Shown here in pieces: positions 23,163 to 29,925 of a stretch of DNA of 42,649 nt; position 1 is the stretch's first letter; each line of letters starts with the position of its first letter. The notes under the pieces were generated by a model, which ran no database searches, was not told where the DNA came from, and saw nothing but the letters and a program-made list of their open reading frames with translations. The translations under genes were made by a program, and so were the position numbers. Where the stretch lies: the NCBI GenBank assembly GCA_009691805.1, contig SIAK01000019.1:1-42649 (forward strand). Direction: 5' to 3'. This DNA is from Phycisphaerales bacterium. Lineage in GTDB: Bacteria; Planctomycetota; Phycisphaerae; Phycisphaerales; SM1A02.

Positions 23163-24310
23163 CGTCGTTGCGCGACTGTAGGAGTGAAGGTGTCGATGAG
23201 CGATGTCCTTCCCGACTGCACTCCAACGATCCACACTTGTTTCACGGGAAGCGGGCCATTCTCGAAGGAGATCGCGCCCGTCACTCCTTCATAATGCGTC
23301 GTGCGTGCGAGCGCGTCGCTGAGCGACTTGCCATTCGCGCGCGCAGCGGCATCGATCAAGAGTCCCGCCGCGTCAAATCCAAGTCCCGCAAAGCTTGTCG
23401 GTGCGACGCCAAACTGTTTCATGTAAGCGGTTGCGAATGCTTCAGCGCGCGGAGTGCAGCCTCGACCAAACCACGCGTGCGATGCGTAGTACACATTGTC
23501 GATCGGTGCGTCCGCAGAAAGAATCTCCGGAGAATCAAATGAATCGCCTCCAAGAATCGGAAGTGAAACCCCCGCATCGCGCAGCGCGCGCACCCGCCAT
23601 CCGCACCGATCAGGAAGTGCGGCGAGCAAGATGAAATCCGTTTCGTTGGCGCGAGATGCAGCAGTGCGGACTGCGTTCGCATAGCCAATAGAGTCGGAAT
23701 ACGCGAGCTGCGTGACGAGCACGCCGCCGCGCGCGACGATCGAATCTTGTGCGTACGTCGCGAGTCCAAGTGTGTAGTCGGATTCGGAATCGAAGATCAA
23801 TGTGCATCGAGGGCCGAACTTCTGCATGCCGAACTGAATCATCGCCGCTGCTTGCACATTGTCTGTGAAGCACGCCATAAAAATCGGAGTATGGATCGTT
23901 TCAGGGATGCGCGGATCCGTCGCGCCAGCGCTGAGCATCGCGATGCCCGAGCCGCCGAGCGTGCGTGCCATTGCGAGGAATTGATCATTGTCGGCAAACC
24001 CCGCGATTGCTTGCGTCTTCGCGCGGCGTGCGGCGCTTCCCGCTTCACGCGCGCTCGCAGGGTTACTCTTTGTATCGACGAATGTCGCGTCGATCGTCGG
24101 AGAGCCATCTGCGGCATCTTGCGTCATCGCGAGTTGCGCACCATTCCATCCAGGAACACCAACGCCCGCGAAACTGCCCGTGCGATCGAACGCAAACATG
24201 ACGTGCGTCGAAGGCGTGTGCGCGGCGCAGCCAACGCAGTGCAGTGCGCAGAGTCCGCTGCCGATGAGAGTGAGAAGGCGGTGCACGAAGATTGGAAGGG
24301 CGCGATGCAT
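23159..24310 (-). CDS. Leu/Ile/Val-type periplasmic binding lipoprotein (orphan)
   Basis: A 383-aa exported protein of the type 1 periplasmic-binding fold (Peripla_BP_6). It starts MHRALPIFVHRLLTLIGSG and has a lipobox ending HCVGC. The two-lobed fold shows FDRTGSFAGVGVPGWNGAQL, VDTKSNPASARE, AIAGFADNDQFLAMARTLGG (with the SAGATDP ligand-binding loop following), FMACFTDNVQAAAM, LGLATYAQDSI, GGDSFDSPEIL and GLGFDAAGLLIDA. Such proteins usually deliver amino acids, amides or aromatic acids to LivHMGF importers, but no permease or ATPase is nearby. Its stop overlaps the ene-reductase start, so ligand and reductase substrate may be related (inference). The longer frame to 24493 was rejected as it lacks a signal peptide at its start. 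Confidence 0.88.
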   Translation of the reverse strand: MHRALPIFVHRLLTLIGSGLCALHCVGCAAHTPSTHVMFAFDRTGSFAGVGVPGWNGAQLAMTQDAADGSPTIDATFVDTKSNPASAREAGSAARRAKTQAIAGFADNDQFLAMARTLGGSGIAMLSAGATDPRIPETIHTPIFMACFTDNVQAAAMIQFGMQKFGPRCTLIFDSESDYTLGLATYAQDSIVARGGVLVTQLAYSDSIGYANAVRTAASRANETDFILLAALPDRCGWRVRALRDAGVSLPILGGDSFDSPEILSADAPIDNVYYASHAWFGRGCTPRAEAFATAYMKQFGVAPTSFAGLGFDAAGLLIDAAARANGKSLSDALARTTHYEGVTGAISFENGPLPVKQVWIVGVQSGRTSLIDTFTPTVAQRR

Positions 24311-24513
24311 GGAGGGGAAATGTAGTGAATCTTGGGTCGAGATGGCGGCGTGAAATTCTGAGGAGAATTTTGGGAGTGTTTTCGAAAGTCGCTCACTCAC
24401 CTGCACACAATAGATGCGAGGCGTGATTCGGTAGCCGAAGTAATCGGCGTCACACTTCCATCGCAATGCTTCTGCGCGAAAACGCAGAGCCACGGAAAGG
24501 GGTTCATGGTCTT

Positions 24514-25647
24514 ATGAATTGGTATGCCAATCGTCAGGGAAGGCATCAACGCAGTTGGTGCAACGGAGCGTGGGTTGTTACGGGGTTGCTTCTTCTCAGC
24601 GCAGCGTCGGCTTGCAGTGAATGTGAAAAGTATCGTGACGAGGCAACGCGCAAGCTTGTGCAGGAATACGAGGCCGCGCAGGCGTGCTGCCGTAAGCTCG
24701 AAACACCGGCGATGGTGACGAGTTGCCTCGTGGAAAAGGCAGAGATTCGCAATTGCCTGACGCACCTCATTGAAGTTGGATTCCTCAAGTGCAAAGAGGA
24801 CCAGAGCGCGCGTGATGAGCAGTTTTGGAAGGATTTGAAGCGCTTTGTCGCTCACCTAGCAGAACTCTTTCTCGAAGTGTGCGCCAAGTTCCTCCTCTCG
24901 CAATCAGGCGATGTTCTCAATCCAATCCCAGTCCTTCCATTCGACAGTATGGCTCTCGAACTCTCCGGACAACGCGGCGCGGTGGATTGCCAATCGGCAT
25001 CAGCGGCGTCGACTGGCTATCGATTGAGTGGCGCGGTTGCATTCGATGTTGGTGGTGCCCGACTTCCGATGTCGATGCAGTTTGCCGTGCTTCCCGCTCC
25101 GTCAGGCATTGACGAAGGCGTGCGCCAAGTCGTCTCGTGTTGTGCGATGCAAGTTCAGATCGCTGGCGCACGAGTTGATCTCTGGCTTGACGCGGACGAA
25201 CCAAGTTTCGTGTTCACGCGAAATGGCTCGGAGTACCTCGGCCTCGCGATGATGGGTGCAATTACCCCTCCGACTTTCGACGGAGCGGGAGTGCCACCTG
25301 AGGCACCAATGGACGGCGACGAAAAGAAGGATCCGTGCGCTCAGTTTCGAACGCTACCACCGAGTCTTACCATTCCGCTTCCGCGTTCCATTTGGATGGA
25401 ATTGCCGCTCAATCGAGAGGGCGCGCGAGTGCTCGTGGGTTCACAAACCGTGCTCGCAACGGATGTTGTTTTCCCGCATGCCCCAAATCCAACGGCGGAT
25501 TGGAATGCAGACCTCACGGTCGACGGCCTAGACATCGAAGCGTTCTACGCCGATCCGCCGGCTTTGCGAGACCTTGACGGAGACGGTCATTACAGCGCGC
25601 ACGATGAGGCGCACTTCCTCGAGCGCTGGGCAGCGGCGCAAGATTGA
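24514..25647 (+). CDS. Cys-rich lipoprotein with C-terminal EF-hand/dockerin-like end
   Basis: A 377-aa protein starting MNWYANRQGRHQRSW with the hydrophobic core VVTGLLLLSAASAC, so probably lipidated. Residues about 35-100 are Cys-rich and helical (CSECEKYRDEATRKL, AQACCRKLE, IRNCLTHLIEVGFLKC), with at least eight cysteines. The middle is beta-rich without a recognised family. The last 45 residues (NADLTVDGLDIEAFYADPPA, DLDGDGHYSAHDEAHFLERW) resemble two calcium-binding EF-hand or dockerin-type loops. Function is unknown; planctomycete lipoproteins of this make-up are common. It is transcribed away from the binding-protein gene across 203 nt and ends before a strong palindrome. A longer start at 24466 is possible. 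Confidence 0.68.
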   Translation: MNWYANRQGRHQRSWCNGAWVVTGLLLLSAASACSECEKYRDEATRKLVQEYEAAQACCRKLETPAMVTSCLVEKAEIRNCLTHLIEVGFLKCKEDQSARDEQFWKDLKRFVAHLAELFLEVCAKFLLSQSGDVLNPIPVLPFDSMALELSGQRGAVDCQSASAASTGYRLSGAVAFDVGGARLPMSMQFAVLPAPSGIDEGVRQVVSCCAMQVQIAGARVDLWLDADEPSFVFTRNGSEYLGLAMMGAITPPTFDGAGVPPEAPMDGDEKKDPCAQFRTLPPSLTIPLPRSIWMELPLNREGARVLVGSQTVLATDVVFPHAPNPTADWNADLTVDGLDIEAFYADPPALRDLDGDGHYSAHDEAHFLERWAAAQD

Positions 25648-25680
25648 GCTGAAGGGCGGAGCGCGAGTTCGTTGAAGCAA

Positions 25681-25720
25681 CGGTCGGAACCGCTTGCAAG
25701 CGGTTCCGACCGAGTTTCTA
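25681..25720 (+). terminator. 32-bp perfect palindrome, probable terminator
   Basis: CGGTCGGAACCGCTTG (25681-25696) is followed directly by its exact reverse complement CAAGCGGTTCCGACCG (25697-25712). The RNA would form a 14-bp stem with a TGCA loop, then AGTTTCTAT. It lies 33 nt after the stop of the Cys-rich lipoprotein gene. The tail has few Ts, so termination may be imperfect. A palindrome this long can also extrude as a cruciform or bind a dimer. Confidence 0.65.
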
Positions 25721-25831
25721 TCGCGGCTTGAGTGGGCGAGGCGGTTTCAGGAGCGGGCACCTCCTTTCTTCTGATGAGTACGCTGTCCCCACGCGCAGGT
25801 TCGAGACAACGACGAGAGCGTTTCAACTTCC

Positions 25832-26413
25832 ATGAACACATTTCCTGATCAGCATTCCGATCCATTTCCAGAATCTGCATCCGCAGACGCGGACGTGCCG
25901 TCTGCACGAGCGTTGTTTGAAGTGCTCGTGCGCGAACATTCAGGGCCGCTGCTCGCGTTCATCCGTGCGATCGCGCGCGAGCGTTCCGTGGAAGACGATC
26001 TCATGCAGGAAGCGTTTGTCGTTGCGTGGCGTCGCATTGGTGATTACGACCGCTCGCGTCCGTTTGGTCCTTGGCTTCGCGGAATTGCCGCGCGATGCGC
26101 GATGAAGCGTCGACGATCACAGAGCACACTGTTTGTCGATGAAGCAACGCTCGACGGGATCACGCAACACGTGAATGCGTTTGAATCTCGCGCGGATCTT
26201 GAGCACGTCGAGCGCATCGATGCCGTGCGCGACTGCGTCGACCGACTCGCCGAAGAGCACCGCACGATCGTCCAGTTGGCGTATCAGGACAGTCGTGGAC
26301 TTCGCGTGATTGCGGAGTTTCTCGCCGTGACTGAAGAGAACGCGAAGAAGCGATTGCAACGCGCGCGCGCAGCGGTGGCGAAATGTATGGAATCGAAAGG
26401 ACTGCTCGCATGA
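25832..26413 (+). CDS. ECF (sigma-70 family) RNA polymerase sigma factor
   Basis: A 193-aa sigma factor. After an acidic N-terminus of 24 residues, region 2 is visible: LFEVLVREHSGPLLAFIRAI, VEDDLMQEAFVVAWRRIGDY, PFGPWLRGIAARCAMKR. A linker with acidic residues follows, then region 4: AVRDCVDRLAEEHRTIVQLA, LRVIAEFLAVTEENAKKRLQ, RARAAVAKCM, which would read the -35 element. Its stop codon overlaps the start of the next gene (ATGA, 26410-26413), the arrangement expected for a sigma factor and its membrane partner. It resembles planctomycete ECF groups by length and sequence style. The signal and regulon are not visible. The 184-nt upstream gap holds the palindromic terminator and presumably its promoter. 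Confidence 0.92.
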   Translation: MNTFPDQHSDPFPESASADADVPSARALFEVLVREHSGPLLAFIRAIARERSVEDDLMQEAFVVAWRRIGDYDRSRPFGPWLRGIAARCAMKRRRSQSTLFVDEATLDGITQHVNAFESRADLEHVERIDAVRDCVDRLAEEHRTIVQLAYQDSRGLRVIAEFLAVTEENAKKRLQRARAAVAKCMESKGLLA

Positions 26414-27543
26414 GTACTGAATCTCCATCGAACGGGCGATCCGACGAAATCAATCTTGATGCGCGCGATCAGTTTGTCGACGCAGTGGTTTCGATTGCAC
26501 TGACGACAACCGACGCATCGCGGCGCGCGCGCGTGGACGCCGCGCTTGAACTTGCGTTCCAGCAGGGCAAGCGCGCGAACACGCGCAGTGCCGTGGGCAT
26601 TTTCTGGCGTCTGCGTTGGGCGGGAATCGCCGCAGCAGCCACGCTCGCGGTCGCGCTCGTGTTGTGGCCAAGTGCCTCAGGATCAAGCGATCTCCTCGCG
26701 GCTGCTGCGCGGATGGAAGCGCAAGTATCAGATCGAAGTTTTGATTTCCGAATCGACCCGCCACCATTCAATCACCAAGCACCGCCGCTGTTTGGACGGC
26801 TCGATGTTCGCAGCGCGGAGCAAATGCTCCTTCTGATCGATTACCCAGATGGAACTCGATTGCTGAAGGGGCGTGATGGATCGCGATCATGGATGCGCGA
26901 TCGCAACGGCGTCATTGAAGAAGGCACTTCGGTGAAGTGGCCAGGTTGGGTCGCGAATGCAGAGGGGAGCCTCGTCGTCGATTCGATCGCGACTTTGATC
27001 GCGGCCATTGACGCGCGCTATGACATCGCGGCGCCAGAAATGACGACGCTCGCGAGCGGCACGCAAGCGATCAAGATTGCAGCACAGTTGCACATTGAAG
27101 TGGATGCATCCGGAGAACGCGTGTCGCGCCGCGGATTTGATCCGACCGTGATCACGCTGTGGCTCGATTCATCTTCGCGTCGCGTGTTACGTGCAGAAAC
27201 TGAGTGGGATCCACCGCAACCACGCAGCGGACCATTCGCGGGAAGGCGACCAGTTGATGCTCCTCCAGCTCGTGGCCCTCCGCGCCGTGGAATTCCAGAC
27301 GATAGACCACCTAGTGATAGACCTCTCGGCGATAGACCTCTAGGTGATGACCATCTTGGTGGCGGGGCTCCACCACGCGACGCGGGTCGACCACGTCTAG
27401 ATGGTCCACCGCCGGGCGGCAATCCATCGGGCGGACCTGAACTTCTGATGGGCGTGCCTGGCCGACTCACGATCACGCTTATGAGCGAAAAACCGTTCTC
27501 TGAAGGCTATTTTGCTCCGGAGTCTTACGCGAAGTCAGACTGA
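26410..27543 (+). CDS. Membrane partner of the ECF sigma factor (putative anti-sigma protein)
   Basis: A 377-aa single-pass protein. Residues 1-65 are cytoplasmic and helical (RDQFVDAVVSIALTTTDASR) but contain no cysteine, so the zinc anti-sigma motif HxxxCxxC is absent. The membrane helix is WAGIAAAATLAVALVLW (about 71-87). The outer part begins LLAAAARMEAQVSDRSFDFR and looks beta-rich, somewhat like LolA/RseB-type folds (VRSAEQMLLLIDYPDGTRLL). Residues about 275-345 are a Pro/Gly/Asp/Arg low-complexity stretch including four 5-residue repeats. The end, GRLTITLMSEKPFSEGYF, returns to ordinary sequence. The role as anti-sigma factor is inferred from the four-base overlap with the sigma gene and the topology. 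Confidence 0.7.
   Translation: MSTESPSNGRSDEINLDARDQFVDAVVSIALTTTDASRRARVDAALELAFQQGKRANTRSAVGIFWRLRWAGIAAAATLAVALVLWPSASGSSDLLAAAARMEAQVSDRSFDFRIDPPPFNHQAPPLFGRLDVRSAEQMLLLIDYPDGTRLLKGRDGSRSWMRDRNGVIEEGTSVKWPGWVANAEGSLVVDSIATLIAAIDARYDIAAPEMTTLASGTQAIKIAAQLHIEVDASGERVSRRGFDPTVITLWLDSSSRRVLRAETEWDPPQPRSGPFAGRRPVDAPPARGPPRRGIPDDRPPSDRPLGDRPLGDDHLGGGAPPRDAGRPRLDGPPPGGNPSGGPELLMGVPGRLTITLMSEKPFSEGYFAPESYAKSD
27301..27360 (+). repeat. Four tandem 15-bp repeats encoding DRPLG-type units
   Basis: Units start at 27301, 27316, 27331 and 27346 and encode DRPPS, DRPLG, DRPLG and DDHLG. The DNA (GATAGACCTCTAGGT and variants) uses AGA for Arg in three units and CTA once for Leu, codons rarely used in the surrounding genes. 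This points to recent slippage or an outside origin of this segment of the putative anti-sigma protein. Confidence 0.85.
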
Positions 27544-27571
27544 GCAGCGACGCTGTCCAACGCATTGTGGA

Positions 27572-28546
27572 TCAACGCGCGCGCGTCGCGCGGATGGATG
27601 ACGATTTCGCCGTCTTCTTGTTCACGCGCGCTTTCGACTTCGTGTCCCTGCCAATCTTCGTCGTGGCTTTCGTCGTGGCTTTCGTCGTGGCTTTCGTCGT
27701 GGCTTTCGTCGTGGCTTTCATGGCGGCGTTCTTTGCCACTGTCTTTGTCTTGCGCTTCGGTGGCTGTTTCACCTTCGGTGTGAGTAACAGCACAATATCC
27801 CCCGCACCGCGGGTGAACGGTTTGATCGGAAGCGATTCGTCCGTCGCGTCGCAGCACTGCAGCACATTCCATCCGCCGCTTTCTTCAAGCATCGCTTTCC
27901 ACTCGGCGATGCCAAACGTCAAGAGGTCGTATTGTTCAATCACGAGCGGCGGACATTCTGGCACATGCGCACTCATCGTCCATTGTCGAATGCGTTCGCA
28001 TCGCGTGATTGGATCAATGCCCAAAGTCTCGGTCCGTAGCGCCGCAAATCCGCCACCCGCAACTTCGATCGGTCCGCGTTCAAACACAGTCTCCGCAAGG
28101 ACGACATCATCGGCCTCGCGAATCGCGCAACCGAGGATGTACGCGCACTTCGGCAACATGCGTTCACGCAGCGCCGCAAAGTGTGCCACCACATCCGCGC
28201 GGCAACCGAGATGCCCGATCGAGTTGTCGAGGTTGATGCAGAGGTCAAATCCAGTTCCGAGTAACGCGGGCGGATCTCGCATGTCTCCTGATGCGACGAC
28301 CGCCGTCAGTCCCGCAAGGCGAGCTTCCGCCGATGCGACAGCCGCGTCTTGAAGATCACTTCCCGCAACTCGCGCGCCTTGAAGTGCGAAGTGCTCGAGC
28401 CAAAGACCAGGTCCGCAACAGGGGTCAATCACAGACTTCGGTTTTCTTCCGAGCACGAACCGAGCGAGGCGATCGATCGATCCTTTCATCTGGTTCGACG
28501 GAGAGAAAAACGCGGAATAGACGCTCGCGCGCGAGTAAAAAGTCAT
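27572..28546 (-). CDS. SAM-dependent methyltransferase with Lys/Thr-rich repeat tail
   Basis: A 324-aa protein. Residues 1-255 are a class I methyltransferase: motif I VIDPCCGPGLWLEHFALQGA, the acidic residue after beta-2 in VAGSDLQDAAVASAE, the post-II region ASGDMRDPPALLG and motif IV FDLCINLDNSIGHL. The last 65 residues are a basic, low-complexity tail with five tandem KATT units followed by KIGRDTKSKARVNKKTAKSS. Such a tail could bind nucleic acid, ribosomes or acidic surfaces, and it is not part of the usual enzyme fold. The substrate is unknown. It is transcribed leftward, convergent with the sigma-partner gene (28-nt gap), with 287 nt of non-coding DNA upstream. Confidence 0.83.
   Translation of the reverse strand: MTFYSRASVYSAFFSPSNQMKGSIDRLARFVLGRKPKSVIDPCCGPGLWLEHFALQGARVAGSDLQDAAVASAEARLAGLTAVVASGDMRDPPALLGTGFDLCINLDNSIGHLGCRADVVAHFAALRERMLPKCAYILGCAIREADDVVLAETVFERGPIEVAGGGFAALRTETLGIDPITRCERIRQWTMSAHVPECPPLVIEQYDLLTFGIAEWKAMLEESGGWNVLQCCDATDESLPIKPFTRGAGDIVLLLTPKVKQPPKRKTKTVAKNAAMKATTKATTKATTKATTKATTKIGRDTKSKARVNKKTAKSSSIRATRAR
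27657..27716 (-). repeat. Five tandem 12-bp repeats encoding KATT
   Basis: The plus-strand unit TTCGTCGTGGCT occurs five times in a row without a mismatch. On the minus strand it encodes Lys-Ala-Thr-Thr in the methyltransferase tail. Perfect identity at the DNA level implies a recent slippage expansion, and the copy number is likely to vary between strains. Confidence 0.92.
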
Positions 28547-28833
28547 CGGGGTGGAGTGTGGCTGTTGCGCCGATAAATGGCGATGGGGTTCGGAATGAGA
28601 AGACCGTCAGCCGCGGGAGGCTGCGTGGAAGGAAAGGGTAGTGCATGCCGAAGCGCATCCTCTGCTCACACAGACCCTCCTTGATGGGTGGTTTGTTTCG
28701 CGTAATAGTCCACTTCTGTTGGTGTAACCTCTATTTTGGGATAGGTTGATAGTGTCCATGCATGGTCGCGGGATCTCTGGGGCGGCTTCGGTTACGCACA
28801 AACAGCTTTCTTGAAATCATTCTTGAGATCGAT
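28547..28833. other. 287-nt divergent intergenic region
   Basis: The region separates the methyltransferase (leftward) from the lectin/dockerin gene (rightward). No ORF, RNA gene or terminator is convincing. A 10-bp palindrome CCATGCATGG lies near 28756, and two similar 10-nt copies TCTTGAAATC and TCTTGAGATC lie just before the lectin ATG. The stretch around 28700-28755 is relatively AT-rich and probably carries the promoter. Confidence 0.4.
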
Positions 28834-29892
28834 ATGCCCACACAGGTCACTCGCGCATTCCTCAGTTCAGCCCTCGGCGCACTCGCACTTTTCGTCGCCA
28901 CGCCAAGCGCCCTCGCGCAAGGTGCGAATAGTTGCGCGTCTGCCGAAGCGTTGAATGGCTACGGAACATTCGCAGTTTCAAACGTTGGCGCAACGACCGA
29001 TGGTCTCGCAGATTCGCTCTGCAACTTCTTCGGCAACCAGCAAGTGTTCAACGATGTGTGGTTCGTGTGGACTGCGCCGGAGACGAGCGTCGTCGATGTC
29101 ACGACCTGCGCGCTGGCAACTTGGGATAGCAAGATCGCGATCTATAGTGAAGCGTGCCTCAGCGCTGCGCTCGCGTGTAACGACGATGCGTGCGCATTGC
29201 AATCGCGAGTTCGATTCGCCTGCGAAGGCGGCGTGAGCTACCTCATCCGCGTTGGCTCCTATGGTGCGACGCTGTTTGGGTCTGGCTCGTTCTCCATTCA
29301 ACCCATGGCCTTTGAAGCGGACATCACCGACAAGGCGACGGGCACTCGATATGTTGCGGTGAGCGGCTTGGGTTTCAATGCTGCAGAGGCTCTCGCTGTC
29401 GCACTCGGCGGACATCTCACTTCGATCGGTGATGCGACTGAGCAGGAATTCGTGCATTCGAACTTCGGCAATCTGAACGGTGTAGATCGCCGCGTCTGGA
29501 TCGGGTTCACAGACCTTGGTTCCGAAGGCTCCTTCCATTGGACCGACGGAACAAGCGCGAAGTTCACGAACTGGAACGCGGGCGAACCCAACAACTGGAA
29601 CGGAGTCGAGCACTACGCAGAAATGCACGGCTCGAGTGGTAGGTGGAACGACCTTTCCGAGAACGGCGCAGGTTATGTTCACCTTGCGGTGATCGAAATC
29701 GCGGGCGGTGGTGGCGGAAGTAACTGCCTCGGCGACCTCAACGAAGACGGCGTCATCGATGCGCCCGATCTGGCGATCCTGCTTTCGAGTTGGGGACTCG
29801 TCGGCGCTCCCAGCGATCTCAACGGCGACACGATCATCGACGCAGCGGATCTCGCGATGCTCCTGAGCCTCTGGGGCGACTGCCCAACCTGA
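28834..29892 (+). CDS. Secreted C-type-lectin-domain protein with dockerin-like tail
   Basis: A 352-aa protein, start MPTQVTRAFLSSALGALALF with signal cleavage after SALA. Residues about 28-150 form a Cys-containing beta domain seen in other planctomycete secreted proteins (CASAEALNGYGTFAVSNVGA, DVWFVWTAPETSVVDVTTC). Residues about 165-290 are a C-type lectin domain: GHLTSIGDATEQEFVHSNFG, RRVWIGFTDLGSEGSFHWTD, the EPN sugar-binding triplet in NWNAGEPNNWNGVEHYAE and the WND calcium site. A Gly-rich linker leads to two dockerin repeats (DLNEDGVIDAPDLAILLSSW, DLNGDTIIDAADLAMLLSLW) and the end WGDCPT. EPN predicts mannose-type ligands. The upstream in-frame start at 28762 precedes no signal peptide and was rejected. 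Confidence 0.88.
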   Translation: MPTQVTRAFLSSALGALALFVATPSALAQGANSCASAEALNGYGTFAVSNVGATTDGLADSLCNFFGNQQVFNDVWFVWTAPETSVVDVTTCALATWDSKIAIYSEACLSAALACNDDACALQSRVRFACEGGVSYLIRVGSYGATLFGSGSFSIQPMAFEADITDKATGTRYVAVSGLGFNAAEALAVALGGHLTSIGDATEQEFVHSNFGNLNGVDRRVWIGFTDLGSEGSFHWTDGTSAKFTNWNAGEPNNWNGVEHYAEMHGSSGRWNDLSENGAGYVHLAVIEIAGGGGGSNCLGDLNEDGVIDAPDLAILLSSWGLVGAPSDLNGDTIIDAADLAMLLSLWGDCPT

Positions 29893-29925
29893 AGTTGAGC
29901 GTCGGCGGGTGAGTCACGACCCGCG

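Noticed and set aside
27567-28352. Rightward frame with hydrophobic VAFVVAF repeats that resembles a membrane protein
   Set aside because: The hydrophobic stretch is only the complement of the KATT repeats. The opposite strand encodes a methyltransferase with intact motifs.
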